DNA of 39,511 nucleotides from Candidatus Aerophobota bacterium (GCA_003648815.1 QMPZ01000003.1:1-39511), one strand, 5' to 3'. Counted from the stretch's first letter, positions 25,759 through 34,740 are shown. Notes: a model not told the origin generated them from the letters alone. Program-made: numbers and translations.

Positions 25759-25776
25759 AAAACACAAGAGGAAAAG

Positions 25777-26214
25777 ATGTTCACCGGCGAATACCATCAT
25801 TCTCTGGACGAAAAGAATAGATTAACCATTCCCTCAAGACTGCGTCAACAGGCGGATAGCGAGGATCAATTTGTCATCACCCCTGGTCTTGATAAAGCCC
25901 TGTTCCTTTATCCCCTTTCGGAATGGAAAAGATTGGGAAAGAGACTGAGAAGTCTTTCTACCCTTCACTCCGATGCTCGAGCCTTCCTCAGGCTTTTTTT
26001 CTCCGGAGCTCATCCGGTTCAACCGGATGCTCAAGGTAGGATTACCCTGCCCCAAACCTTGAAGGAGATGGCCGAGATTAAGGACAAAATAGTCATAATT
26101 GGTGCATTTAATAAAATAGAGATCTGGAGCGAAGAAAGGTGGAATGAGTATTATCAGGAAAAAAGAGCTATTTTCGAGGAGTTGGCAGAAAGGATTATGG
26201 ATGTGGAGATATGA
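25777..26214 (+). CDS. mraZ: Transcriptional regulator MraZ
   Basis: MraZ is a ring-forming DNA-binding protein of the AbrB-like SpoVT fold that represses the division and cell wall (dcw) operon. The 145-residue protein has the two characteristic repeats: GEYHHSLDEKNRLTIPSRLR near the N terminus and HPVQPDAQGRITLPQTLKE in the second half. GAGGAAAAG precedes ATG 25777. It is the first dcw gene, and its probable binding sites lie immediately upstream. Its stop overlaps the rsmH start as ATGA. Confidence 0.96.
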   Translation: MFTGEYHHSLDEKNRLTIPSRLRQQADSEDQFVITPGLDKALFLYPLSEWKRLGKRLRSLSTLHSDARAFLRLFFSGAHPVQPDAQGRITLPQTLKEMAEIKDKIVIIGAFNKIEIWSEERWNEYYQEKRAIFEELAERIMDVEI

Positions 26215-27107
26215 AAGTTTCTCTTCATCAACCGGCAATGGTCAAGGAGGTTCTATATTACCTTGCTCCTCAAGCAGGAGGCCTTTATGTAGATTGCACG
26301 ATAGGATCTGGTGGTCACAGCAGGGCTATCCTGGAGAAGACGGATGGAAAGGCCAAAATTCTGGGAATAGACCGGGATGAGGAAGCTTTAAGGATAGCTG
26401 AGGAGCAGCTGAGGGAATACGAAAAGCAGATCATCCTGGTAAAGGGAAACTTCAAGGATCTTCATGAGATCTTAAAAGGTGAGAAGATAAAAAAGGTAAA
26501 CGGTATCTTATATGATCTGGGTGTCTCTTCCATGCAACTGGATAGCCGGCAGCGAGGATTTAGCTTCCGCTGGAACAGTCCTCTTGACATGCGCATGGAC
26601 AAACAGCAGGAACTGACTGCATCACACCTGGTAAACGAACTTTCGGAAAAAAAGTTAGAGGAGATCTTTTTCAAGTTAGGGGAGGAGAGATGGGCCAGGA
26701 GGGTGGCAAAGTTTATAGTTAAAGAAAGAAAAAAGCGTCCTCTCAGGACAACGGAGGAGTTGGTAGAGACGATAAGAAAAGCTATTCCTGCGGAGGTCCG
26801 GCGAAAAAGGAAGATCCACTTCGCCACCAAGATATTTCAGGCCCTTCGCATCAAGGTTAACGAGGAGCTGGAAAATTTAAAAATTAGTCTGAACAGCTGC
26901 TTTGACCTTCTACAGAAAGGAGGAAGGGTCTGCATAATCAGCTATCATTCCTTAGAGGACCGTATAGTAAAGAATGAGTTTAGAAAGAGAAGAGAAAAGG
27001 AGATAAAGATCCTGACAAAAAAGGTGGTCAGGCCCTCATTTGAGGAAATAAGGTCAAATCCCCGCGTTCGTTCAGCCAAGCTGAGGGCAGCGGAAAAGTG
27101 TAAATGA
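26211..27107 (+). CDS. rsmH: 16S rRNA (cytosine1402-N4)-methyltransferase RsmH
   Basis: RsmH (MraW) methylates N4 of C1402 in 16S rRNA with S-adenosylmethionine. Motif I is YVDCTIGSGGHSRAIL, and further family blocks are GILYDLGVSSMQLD, RGFSFRWNSPLDMRMD, KIFQALRIKVNEEL and the C-terminal ISYHSLEDRIVKN and NPRVRSAKLRAAEK. The 298-residue length is standard. The ATG overlaps the mraZ stop codon (ATGA), and its own end overlaps the next gene by four bases, so the first dcw genes are translationally coupled. Confidence 0.97.
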   Translation: MKVSLHQPAMVKEVLYYLAPQAGGLYVDCTIGSGGHSRAILEKTDGKAKILGIDRDEEALRIAEEQLREYEKQIILVKGNFKDLHEILKGEKIKKVNGILYDLGVSSMQLDSRQRGFSFRWNSPLDMRMDKQQELTASHLVNELSEKKLEEIFFKLGEERWARRVAKFIVKERKKRPLRTTEELVETIRKAIPAEVRRKRKIHFATKIFQALRIKVNEELENLKISLNSCFDLLQKGGRVCIISYHSLEDRIVKNEFRKRREKEIKILTKKVVRPSFEEIRSNPRVRSAKLRAAEKCK

Positions 27108-27604
27108 AGTGGTTTTTATTGATCCTCATCTTCGTCTTCGCGGTGGTGGGAACAGAGATATACCAAAATGTGGAGTTGGTAAGGGATAGTTACAACATAC
27201 AAAAGCTTAAAAGGAGAATAGAGAAGTTAAAGAAGGAAAATGAACTCCTCAGGGTGAAGATCTCAAATTCTTTATCTTTGAAAAATCTGGGTAGGTACGC
27301 TCGGGAAGAACTCAAGCTGTCCAATCCTCGCGAAGTAAGAATACTGAAGACCTTTCGGGAAGAAAAAGTCAAATCTTCTCGACAGAACCAGAGAAAATGG
27401 AGCCTTCTTGGAGGGTGGCCTGGACAAAAACTTAAATTTCTATTCGATGGCATTGAAAATTTAAAAGTTTTTATGATTGAAAGGCTTAAGAGGTTAATAA
27501 AAAGGAGGGCTTATCTTGGCCGGAAAAGAAATGAGGATTCGTGCTCGAACCCCTCTTATCCTAATTTTGCTTCTGTTTGTCCTCATAGAAGTTCGTCTTT
27601 TTGA
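27104..27604 (+). CDS. ftsL: FtsL-like septal membrane protein
   Basis: This small bitopic protein has an N-terminal membrane helix (WFLLILIFVFAVVGTEIY) and then a coiled coil rich in Lys/Glu/Leu (about 30-60), in the dcw position where FtsL always lies. Sequence identity in this family is low, so position and topology carry the call. FtsL would join FtsB/FtsQ to activate FtsW-FtsI at the septum. The frame continues about 110 residues past the coiled coil and runs 89 bp into ftsI; that basic, Ser-rich tail is atypical and may reflect a frameshift or a real extension. Confidence 0.75.
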   Translation: MKWFLLILIFVFAVVGTEIYQNVELVRDSYNIQKLKRRIEKLKKENELLRVKISNSLSLKNLGRYAREELKLSNPREVRILKTFREEKVKSSRQNQRKWSLLGGWPGQKLKFLFDGIENLKVFMIERLKRLIKRRAYLGRKRNEDSCSNPSYPNFASVCPHRSSSF

Positions 27605-29288
27605 CCTACAGATCGTTCATCATCAGGAATTTGCTGAGCAGGCGAGAAAGGAACAGATAAAGGTAATCCAGACCTTACCGGAAAGGGGAACAATCTATGA
27701 TCGCAACTTAGAGAAGCTGGCCGTCAACATTCCCTCCTATTCTCTTTACGCTCGTCCTGAAAGAATCTCAGATCCGCAAAAAGTAGCTCAGGAGCTCTCA
27801 GCTATATTAGATATGAAGAATTCAGAGCTGCTAAGAAAACTGCAAAGAGAAAAGGTCTTTGTCTGGCTCAAGAGAAAACTCTCTCCTGCTCAAAGAAAAA
27901 AAATCGAAAGCCTTCGTATCTCAGGAATAGGATTTATAGAGGAAAGCAAAAGGTTCTATCCTCAAAGGAAGCTTGCTTCTCATATCCTGGGTTTTGTGGG
28001 AATAGACAATCAGGGATTAGCCGGGGTGGAGTTTTCCTACAACAGAGAACTTGAGGGAAAAAGAGGGCGTTTCTGGGTAAAGAAAGATGCGCTGGGTTAT
28101 GAAATTCCATTCACCAGAAGAATAATTCAGCCTTTAATACCTGGCAGCGATCTGGTTCTAACCATAGATGCCATTATCCAATCCATCGTGGAAGAGGAAA
28201 TATCCACCGCCCTTTCTCAAACAAAGGCTAAGTCCGTGGAGGCCCTCTTTATGGATCCTCGAACAGGAGAGATTTTAGCTCTTGCAAACAAACCGGATTA
28301 CGATCCAAACTATTATCTTAAGTATCCTCCCTCGGCGAGGAAAAACAGAATAATTCAATCCATCTATGAGCCTGGCTCTACCTTCAAGCCAATCACAGCC
28401 AGTGCTCTTTTGGAAAAGGGGTTAATTGACCCGAAGGACAGAATCTACTGCGATGGCTACATTCAGATAGCTGATCACATCATCCATGACTGGAAGGAGT
28501 TCAACCAGGAGATGAGCTTTGCTGAGATCATACAGAACTCCTCGGATGTGGGAATGATTAAAGCAGCCAGGAGAATGAAGGAAAGGGAATTTTATCACTA
28601 CATTCGCCTCTTTGGCTTCGGAAATAAAACGGGGATAGATCTGCCAGGAGAGGAAAGGGGAATTGTAAGGCCATCCTCTTCCTGGTTTGGCAGCGACTTT
28701 GCCTCTATCTCCATTGGTCAGGGTATAGCCGTCACTCCCCTCCAAATGGTTACCGCTCTGTGTGCCCTTATAAATGGAGGGAGTCTTCTTAGGCCCTACG
28801 TGGTTAAATATATACGTAGCCCAGAAGGACAGATAATCAAGGAGAACAAACCGCAGGTGATAAGAAAGGTGATCTCTGCCTCTACTTCCCACAAGATAAG
28901 AAAGATGCTGGAGAAAGTGGTAGAGGAGGGAACAGGAACAAAGGCAAAGGTAGAAGGATACTCCATTGGAGGAAAGACGGGCACAGCCCAGATTCCTGCG
29001 CCTGATGGAAGTGGATATCTTGAGGATGAACATATTGCCTCCTTTATGGGTTTCGCTCCCGTAGGCTCGCCGCAAATTGCTGGAATAGTAATAATCAAAG
29101 AGCCTACGGGAGTCTACTGGGGAGGAGAAATAGCTGCACCTGTTTTTGGGAGGATAATAAAGAGGGTCATGGCCTATCTGAACGTCTCGCCCGAAAAGGA
29201 GTGGAGTATAGCAAAGACAAAGATAAACTGTCCTCCATCCCCAAGTGAATCTAAACAAATAGATTTAGGAGGAAGTTCGATAAATTGA
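27516..29288 (+). CDS. ftsI: Class B penicillin-binding protein FtsI/PBP3 (septal transpeptidase)
   Basis: FtsI cross-links septal peptidoglycan with FtsW. An N-terminal membrane helix (TPLILILLLFVLIEV) is followed by the dimerisation/pedestal region with LPERGTIYDRN. The transpeptidase domain has S288TFK (SxxK) and K487TG. The second motif reads S342-S-D344, with Asp where SxN normally has Asn. No PASTA domains follow; the 590-residue protein ends in a short polar tail. The start is TTG at 27516 with AAGGAGG seven bases upstream; ATG 27531 in the same frame has a poorer site. It overlaps ftsL by 89 bp and shares a TTGA overlap with murE. Confidence 0.94.
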   Translation: MAGKEMRIRARTPLILILLLFVLIEVRLFDLQIVHHQEFAEQARKEQIKVIQTLPERGTIYDRNLEKLAVNIPSYSLYARPERISDPQKVAQELSAILDMKNSELLRKLQREKVFVWLKRKLSPAQRKKIESLRISGIGFIEESKRFYPQRKLASHILGFVGIDNQGLAGVEFSYNRELEGKRGRFWVKKDALGYEIPFTRRIIQPLIPGSDLVLTIDAIIQSIVEEEISTALSQTKAKSVEALFMDPRTGEILALANKPDYDPNYYLKYPPSARKNRIIQSIYEPGSTFKPITASALLEKGLIDPKDRIYCDGYIQIADHIIHDWKEFNQEMSFAEIIQNSSDVGMIKAARRMKEREFYHYIRLFGFGNKTGIDLPGEERGIVRPSSSWFGSDFASISIGQGIAVTPLQMVTALCALINGGSLLRPYVVKYIRSPEGQIIKENKPQVIRKVISASTSHKIRKMLEKVVEEGTGTKAKVEGYSIGGKTGTAQIPAPDGSGYLEDEHIASFMGFAPVGSPQIAGIVIIKEPTGVYWGGEIAAPVFGRIIKRVMAYLNVSPEKEWSIAKTKINCPPSPSESKQIDLGGSSIN

Positions 29289-30787
29289 AGCTGAGCAGAC
29301 TCCTCGCTGAGCTCAAGGTGAAGAGATTAAAAGGCAACCTCGACGTGGAGATAAAGGGAGTTGTCTGCGATTCTCGAAAGGTGAAGGAGGGCTACCTTTT
29401 TGTGGCCGTCAGGGGTTTCAGAGAAGACGGCCACCGATTTATCCCCGAGGCGATAAGGAGAGGAGCAAAGGCCATCGTCGTGGAAAGAGAAAATCTGCCA
29501 TCGATATCTGGAAAGGTGGCAGTAGTTGAAGTTCCCTCCTCACGTTCAGCCTTAGCTTGTCTTAGCAGCTGTTTTTATGGATTTCCTTCTCAAAAGCTGA
29601 GGGTGATTGGGGTGACAGGGACTAACGGGAAGACCACCACTGTCTATATGCTCGAGTCCATCCTTAAAAAAGCCGGCTTTCGAGTGGGCAAGATATCTAC
29701 CATCGATTACGACCTGGGAGAGGGAACTAATCCTTCCGCAATCACCACCCCCGAATCACAGGAGCTGCAGATGATGCTGAAGAGGATGGTGGATAAAAAC
29801 ATAGATTATGCGGTGATGGAGGTTTCCTCTCATTCCTTAGTCCTTCGGCGGGTGGAAAAGGTGGAATTTGACTGGGCTGTATTTACTAACCTTTCTCCAG
29901 AACATCTTGATTTTCATCGCAGCCTGGATGAATATCTCAAAGCTAAGTCCCTGCTTTTTGAAGGGCTGGGTAAAGGGGCTAAAAAGAAAGGTCTTAAAGC
30001 CGCCTCAATCAACATAGATGATGCAGCAGGGGATTATATAATGCGTCACACCCATGTCAAGGTCATCACTTACGGGATTAACAAAAAGGCAACGGTGGAA
30101 GGCAAGGTGCTGAAAACAGGCCCGGATGGAACCTCCTTTATCTTAAGAAGTTCAGGGAGGGAGCAAAGGATAAACCTTTTCCTTCCGGGCACTCACAACG
30201 TCTACAACGCCTTGGCCGCTGCATCGGTGATGCTCGAAGAGGGAATAGATCTTGCCTCAGTCAAGAAGGGACTTGAGGAGGTAAGAAAGGTCCCGGGTCG
30301 ACTTGAACCCGTCAAAAATGAACGTGGACTCAAAATATTTGTGGACTATGCACACACCCCGGATGGACTGAGAAACATTCTTCAAACACTCAAAAGGTTC
30401 ACCAAGGGGAACCTTTTGGTGGTATTTGGCTGTGGAGGAGACAGGGACATCACAAAACGGCCCTTGATGGGAAAGATAGCCTTAAAGCTGGCTAACTACT
30501 TTATCCTCACCTCAGACAATCCTCGCAGCGAAGACCCTGAAAAGATCATCTCTCAAATTGAAAAGGGAATAAGAGAGGAGGGAGGAAAAAGGGGGAAGAA
30601 CTACCTTGTTGTGGTAGACCGAAAGGAGGCCATAAAAAAGGCTCTCGAGATGATGGAGAAAGAGGATGTTCTCGTGGTCGCGGGCAAGGGACATGAGAGG
30701 ATGCAGATATTTAAGGACAGGGTAGAGGAGTTTAGCGACGTAGAGGTTATACGTGAGTTGCTCGGAGAAGATAATCTGATAAAATAA
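29285..30787 (+). CDS. murE: UDP-MurNAc-tripeptide synthetase MurE (meso-DAP type)
   Basis: MurE adds the third residue of the peptidoglycan stem. It has the Mur ligase ATP motif TGTNGKTT (111-118), a carbamylated-Lys region (YLKAKSLLF, about 218-224) and the C-terminal DNPR (411-414), the motif of meso-diaminopimelate-adding enzymes, in place of the lysine-type motif. The 500-residue length is normal. The start is TTG overlapping the ftsI stop, with AGGAGGAAG in the ftsI end. A Gram-negative-type DAP wall is implied. Confidence 0.96.
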   Translation: MKLSRLLAELKVKRLKGNLDVEIKGVVCDSRKVKEGYLFVAVRGFREDGHRFIPEAIRRGAKAIVVERENLPSISGKVAVVEVPSSRSALACLSSCFYGFPSQKLRVIGVTGTNGKTTTVYMLESILKKAGFRVGKISTIDYDLGEGTNPSAITTPESQELQMMLKRMVDKNIDYAVMEVSSHSLVLRRVEKVEFDWAVFTNLSPEHLDFHRSLDEYLKAKSLLFEGLGKGAKKKGLKAASINIDDAAGDYIMRHTHVKVITYGINKKATVEGKVLKTGPDGTSFILRSSGREQRINLFLPGTHNVYNALAAASVMLEEGIDLASVKKGLEEVRKVPGRLEPVKNERGLKIFVDYAHTPDGLRNILQTLKRFTKGNLLVVFGCGGDRDITKRPLMGKIALKLANYFILTSDNPRSEDPEKIISQIEKGIREEGGKRGKNYLVVVDRKEAIKKALEMMEKEDVLVVAGKGHERMQIFKDRVEEFSDVEVIRELLGEDNLIK

Positions 30788-30793
30788 AAACAA

Positions 30794-32197
30794 ATGCAGG
30801 AGAGATTCACCTTAGAGGAGATAATCAGAACTGTCCAGGGAAAGCTGATGAGCGGAGGAAAAGCTCATCTTTCCATCCCTCCTGAGAAGATTTGTACCGA
30901 CACTCGTAAGTTGAAAGAAGGTGAGCTCTTCATAGCCCTGGTGGGCGAGCACTTTGACGGGCACAGTTTCGTAAAGGAGGCATGGAAAAAGGGAGCTTGT
31001 GGAGCCATTGTAGCAAAACCAGTCACACCTCCCTCTCCTTCCTTTCCCATCATAAAGGTGGAAAACACCCTCTATGCTTTGCAGGAGCTGGCCAAATTTC
31101 ACCGCCGGCGGCTGCCCTCATCCATCATCGTGGGAATAACAGGAAGCAATGGCAAGACCACGGTGAAGGAGATGAGCTTTGAAATTCTTTCTCGAAAATA
31201 TCATGTCTTGAAATCAGAGGGAAACTTTAACAACCAGATCGGGGTCCCCCTCAGCCTGCTCAAACTCTGCCCTCATCATCAGATAGCAGTCTTAGAGATG
31301 GGGATGAACTTATCAGGAGAAATTGCACGTCTGGCGGAGATAATTCAGCCAGATGTGGGGTTGATCACCAACATCCATCGCTCACATATAGGTCCGCTGG
31401 GAAGCATAGAGGCGATTAAGGAGGCAAAGGCAGAGTTTATTCCTTATCTTAACGAACGAGAGAATAGCTGTTTAGTGCTAAATGGTGATGACCACAAAGT
31501 AAGGGATCTAAGAAAAAGAGCGAGCTGTCGAGTGATTACCTTTGGGGTTAGAAGTGATTGCGATGTTAAAGCTGAGGACGTTCAAGACCATGGAGAGCGA
31601 ATGAGTTTTACCCTGAGCTATGAAAAGGAAAAGATATCTGTTGAACTTCCCATACCTGGACGTCACAACATTTATAATGCCCTGGCATCTTCGGCAGTGG
31701 CTATCATTTTAAAAGTACCACTCGAGCTCATCGCACAAGCACTGTCGGGCTTTAGGCTTCCTCCCTCTCGCTGTCAGATAATCAAGCTGGGAAAATATAA
31801 ACTGATCAACGACTCCTATAACGCTAACCCTGAGTCGATGAAGGAGGCATTAAATCTTTTAAGTAAGCTGGGAGGAAGACGAAAGATAGCCATCCTCGGG
31901 GATATGCTGGAGTTAGGAAAGCAAGCAAGGGCAGCCCATAGGGAAGTAGGAGAAAAGGCGGGGAAGATAGGAATTGATGCCTTATATGTCCTTGGGGAAT
32001 TCTCAAGGGAGGTAGAAGAGGGAGCTAAGGAGATGGGAATGAAGGAGGTCTTTTCCTTTAACGATAAGGATGAGCTTGTAGATGAGTTGATATCTTACCT
32101 TAAGGAAGGGGATTGCCTTCTCGTCAAGGGGTCAAGGAAGATGAAGATGGAGGAAATTGTGGAAAAATTGAAGGAGAGTCTATGCTCTGTTGGATAA
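30794..32197 (+). CDS. murF: UDP-MurNAc-pentapeptide synthetase MurF
   Basis: MurF attaches D-Ala-D-Ala to complete the UDP-MurNAc-pentapeptide. It shows the TDTRKLKEGELFIAL start typical of MurE/MurF, the ATP loop GITGSNGKTTVKE (114-126), LEMGMNLSGEIARLA, and the substrate-side NDSYNANPESMKEAL, with a C-terminal Mur ligase domain (ILGDMLELG). The ATG at 30794 is six bases after murE, but no clear Shine-Dalgarno is visible, so translation is probably coupled. Its end overlaps mraY by 16 bp. Confidence 0.96.
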   Translation: MQERFTLEEIIRTVQGKLMSGGKAHLSIPPEKICTDTRKLKEGELFIALVGEHFDGHSFVKEAWKKGACGAIVAKPVTPPSPSFPIIKVENTLYALQELAKFHRRRLPSSIIVGITGSNGKTTVKEMSFEILSRKYHVLKSEGNFNNQIGVPLSLLKLCPHHQIAVLEMGMNLSGEIARLAEIIQPDVGLITNIHRSHIGPLGSIEAIKEAKAEFIPYLNERENSCLVLNGDDHKVRDLRKRASCRVITFGVRSDCDVKAEDVQDHGERMSFTLSYEKEKISVELPIPGRHNIYNALASSAVAIILKVPLELIAQALSGFRLPPSRCQIIKLGKYKLINDSYNANPESMKEALNLLSKLGGRRKIAILGDMLELGKQARAAHREVGEKAGKIGIDALYVLGEFSREVEEGAKEMGMKEVFSFNDKDELVDELISYLKEGDCLLVKGSRKMKMEEIVEKLKESLCSVG

Positions 32198-33213
32198 GTC
32201 CTTCTTTCATCGTCCGCAGCGGGGGAGCAATTTTACTTTCCTTTATCTTAAGTGTGTGGCTGGGAAAAATTTTCATAAAAAGGTTTAAGGAAAAGGGAGT
32301 TGTCGATTACTTTCGCACCGACAGCCCTTCCGCACATCGTTCCAAAAAGGGCATTCCCACGGGAGGAGGTATATTCATCATCCTCTCCTTAACCCTCAGT
32401 TTCATCATCTTCGCAAACCCAAAAAATGAGCTCATCATCTTAGCCCTTCTGGTAACTTTCTGCTTAGGAGCTGTCGGGTTCTGGGATGACTGGATGAAGA
32501 TATCAAGGAAGAGCTCACAGGGCCTGAAGGCCAAACACAAGTTAGCCATCCAGCTAAGCCTCGCTGCACTAATTTCCCTTTACCTTTTCCTTTGTCCCGA
32601 ATTCGATACCCGGCTTGAGATACCCTTCGCTAAGATCGATCTGGATATAGGATGGATGTATATTCCCTTGATCATGCTCGTGATCACAGGAACCTGTAAT
32701 GCGGTCAATCTCACCGATGGGCTGGATGGATTGGCAGCAGGTTGTCTTATCCTTGCCGGCTCCGTTTACGCCATCTTATCTTACCTTGCCGGAGATGCTA
32801 ACCTTTCCCGTCACTTTGGCATCGCCTACATTCCCGAAGCAAGGGAACTGGCCATCTTCTGGGCAGCGACCATTGGAGCAACTCTGGGATTTTTATGGTA
32901 CAACTGTCATCCAGCCAGAATCTTTATGGGAGATACAGGGGCCCAGGCTTTGGGGGGATTCCTGGGAATTAGTGCTGTCCTCATAAAAAAGGAGATCTTG
33001 TTAATCCTCGTCGGAGGAGTGTTCGTAGTCGAGGCACTCTCGGTGATCCTTCAGGTTGCCTCCTTTAAGCTGAGGAAAAAGAGAGTCCTGAGAATGAGCC
33101 CCCTTCATCACCATTACGAGTTAGAGGGGATGGAGGAACCAAGGATCGTAACCCGCTTCTGGATCTTAGCCGCTCTTTTGGCCCTGGCAGGCTTAAGTAG
33201 CCTGGCCTGGTGA
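32182..33213 (+). CDS. mraY: Phospho-MurNAc-pentapeptide transferase MraY
   Basis: MraY is an integral membrane enzyme that moves phospho-MurNAc-pentapeptide to undecaprenyl phosphate, giving lipid I. About ten hydrophobic helices are apparent. Family motifs include DSPSAHRSKKGIPTGGG, the Mg2+-site DDW and NAVNLTDGLDGLAAG, FMGDTGAQALGG, and the HHHYELEG near the end. I start at ATG 32182, with AAGGAG five bases upstream, giving 343 residues; the frame opens 69 bases earlier inside murF but without reason to begin there. The stop is followed by a 144-bp gap before murD. Confidence 0.95.
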   Translation: MLCWISPSFIVRSGGAILLSFILSVWLGKIFIKRFKEKGVVDYFRTDSPSAHRSKKGIPTGGGIFIILSLTLSFIIFANPKNELIILALLVTFCLGAVGFWDDWMKISRKSSQGLKAKHKLAIQLSLAALISLYLFLCPEFDTRLEIPFAKIDLDIGWMYIPLIMLVITGTCNAVNLTDGLDGLAAGCLILAGSVYAILSYLAGDANLSRHFGIAYIPEARELAIFWAATIGATLGFLWYNCHPARIFMGDTGAQALGGFLGISAVLIKKEILLILVGGVFVVEALSVILQVASFKLRKKRVLRMSPLHHHYELEGMEEPRIVTRFWILAALLALAGLSSLAW

Positions 33214-33239
33214 TGTGAGTGAAGAGAGCAGGGGAAAGG

Positions 33240-33274
33240 GTGAAGTGTAAAGAGTGAAGGGTAAAGAGTGGGGA
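33240..33274. repeat. Short tandem repeat in the mraY-murD gap
   Basis: Two 14-bp units, GTGAAGTGTAAAGA and GTGAAGGGTAAAGA, differ at one base and are followed by GTGGGGA, another partial copy. The last unit resembles a MraZ-type GTGGG box, though spacing is 14 rather than 10 bp. The surrounding gap 33214-33357 is purine-rich and holds no gene. Confidence 0.6.
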
Positions 33275-33305
33275 CGGATACAATTTTTGGCTCTACTTGT
33301 GATAG

Positions 33306-33324
33306 TTTGGGTGCAGATCCCAAA
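33306..33324. repeat. Small hairpin upstream of murD
   Basis: TTTGGG, seven bases, CCCAAA, followed by an AT-rich ATAATTATAG about 30 bp before murD. The stem is only 6 bp, so it is a weak structure. A TTGGGT/TATAGA pair nearby could be an internal promoter for murD, but the match is poor. Confidence 0.3.
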
Positions 33325-33357
33325 ATAATTATAGATTATCGAGTTCAGGTTTAAGAA

Positions 33358-34740
33358 ATGCAGCTGAAGGGGAAAAAGGTGTTGGTTCTGGGAATGGGAG
33401 CAAGTGGAATGGCCGCATCTCGTCTTTTGAAGAGAAAGGGAGCGAGGGTGACCATAGCAGAGAAGCAAGATAGCGAGAAGATGCAGCAGAGAAAAAAAGA
33501 GCTCACCAGAGAGGGAATGAAGGTCATCCTTGGACCTCATTCGATGGAACTACTTCGAGGACAAGAACTCATCATCGTCTCTCCCGGAATTCGCCTGGAT
33601 ATTCCCTTACTTTTGGAGGCACGCCAAAGGAATATCCCCATAATGGGGGAACTGGAGCTTGCCTTTCGCCTCTTAAGGGGATGTTCTCTCGTCGCCATAA
33701 CTGGGACGAACGGCAAGACCACCACCACCGTTCTCACTGGCAAGATCCTGAGAAAAGCGGGAAGGGATGTTGAGCTGGCCGGCAACATAGGTTTTCCCCT
33801 CTCAGAGGTGGTGGGGAAAGAACCCCGGATAATAGTGACCGAGGTAAGCAGTTTTCAACTGGAGACCGCTTGCAAATTCTCACCCTCCATATCCTGCATC
33901 CTGAACATCACTCCTGATCACCTGGACAGACACTCAAATTTTGAGGAATATGTTAAGATAAAGGAAAAGATCTTTCTCCATCAAAAGGAGGGAGATTTTG
34001 CTGTTCTGAACAAGGATGATCCTGTAGTTTTCCCCTTAGCCAGAAAGACAAAGGCGAAAGTAATCTTTTTCAGCCAGAAAGAAAGTTTAAAGGAAGGAAT
34101 TTTCCTCAAAGGAGAAATGATTACGAGAAGACTTGGAAGAGAAGAGGAACTCATCCCCCTGGGGAAGATAAAGCTTTCCGGCTCTCATAACTTAGAGAAC
34201 ATCCTGGCCTCCATAGCCATCTCCTCCCTCTACGGGGTGGAAAAAGAGGTTATAAGAGAGGTACTCGTGGAATTCGAAGGACTTCCTCATCGGACCGAAT
34301 ATGTAGATGAAATTGAAGGGGTCAGGTTCATAAACGACTCCAAAGCCACAAACGTGGATGCGGTTAGAAGGTGCATAGATTCCATCAAGCTCCCCATAAT
34401 CCTAATTATGGGGGGAAAAGATAAGGGAGCCGACTTTTCTTCCCTGAAGGAGAAGATAGCCAGAAGGGTAAAGCTGGCGATTCTGATGGGTGAGGCAAAA
34501 GAAAAGATCAAGACCCAGATCCAACAGGCATGTCCTGTGCTGAAGGTGGAGGGAATGAAAGAAGCGGTGAGGATAGCTTTTGAAAAAGCCCGCAGAGGAG
34601 ATTGTGTCCTGCTTTCCCCGGGCTGTGCCAGCTTTGACCAATTCAGAAATTACAAGGAAAGAGGAAATAACTTCAAGAAAGAGGTGCAAAGGATAAGGGA
34701 GGAAATTGAAAAAAAATATAATCGAGAAAGGAGTCTTTGA
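33358..34740 (+). CDS. murD: UDP-MurNAc-L-Ala:D-Glu ligase MurD
   Basis: MurD adds D-glutamate to UDP-MurNAc-L-Ala. The N-terminal Rossmann turn (VLGMGASGMAASRLL) is followed by VSPGI, the ATP loop ITGTNGKTT (114-122), VTEVSSFQLET, the LNITPDHLDRH block and the C-terminal NDSKATN and GGKDKGADF motifs. The 460-residue length is typical. No clear ribosome site precedes ATG 33358. The end overlaps ftsW by 35 bp. Confidence 0.96.
   Translation: MQLKGKKVLVLGMGASGMAASRLLKRKGARVTIAEKQDSEKMQQRKKELTREGMKVILGPHSMELLRGQELIIVSPGIRLDIPLLLEARQRNIPIMGELELAFRLLRGCSLVAITGTNGKTTTTVLTGKILRKAGRDVELAGNIGFPLSEVVGKEPRIIVTEVSSFQLETACKFSPSISCILNITPDHLDRHSNFEEYVKIKEKIFLHQKEGDFAVLNKDDPVVFPLARKTKAKVIFFSQKESLKEGIFLKGEMITRRLGREEELIPLGKIKLSGSHNLENILASIAISSLYGVEKEVIREVLVEFEGLPHRTEYVDEIEGVRFINDSKATNVDAVRRCIDSIKLPIILIMGGKDKGADFSSLKEKIARRVKLAILMGEAKEKIKTQIQQACPVLKVEGMKEAVRIAFEKARRGDCVLLSPGCASFDQFRNYKERGNNFKKEVQRIREEIEKKYNRERSL

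Noticed and set aside
25563..25784. 73-codon minus-strand frame spanning the mraZ promoter region
   Set aside because: It overlaps both promoters and the mraZ start, has no ribosome site and no family resemblance; it is best read as chance in the divergent spacer.
28422..29258. 278-codon minus-strand frame inside ftsI
   Set aside because: It is antisense to a well-supported transpeptidase gene, has low-complexity aromatic and Ser/Tyr-rich content and no recognisable domain.
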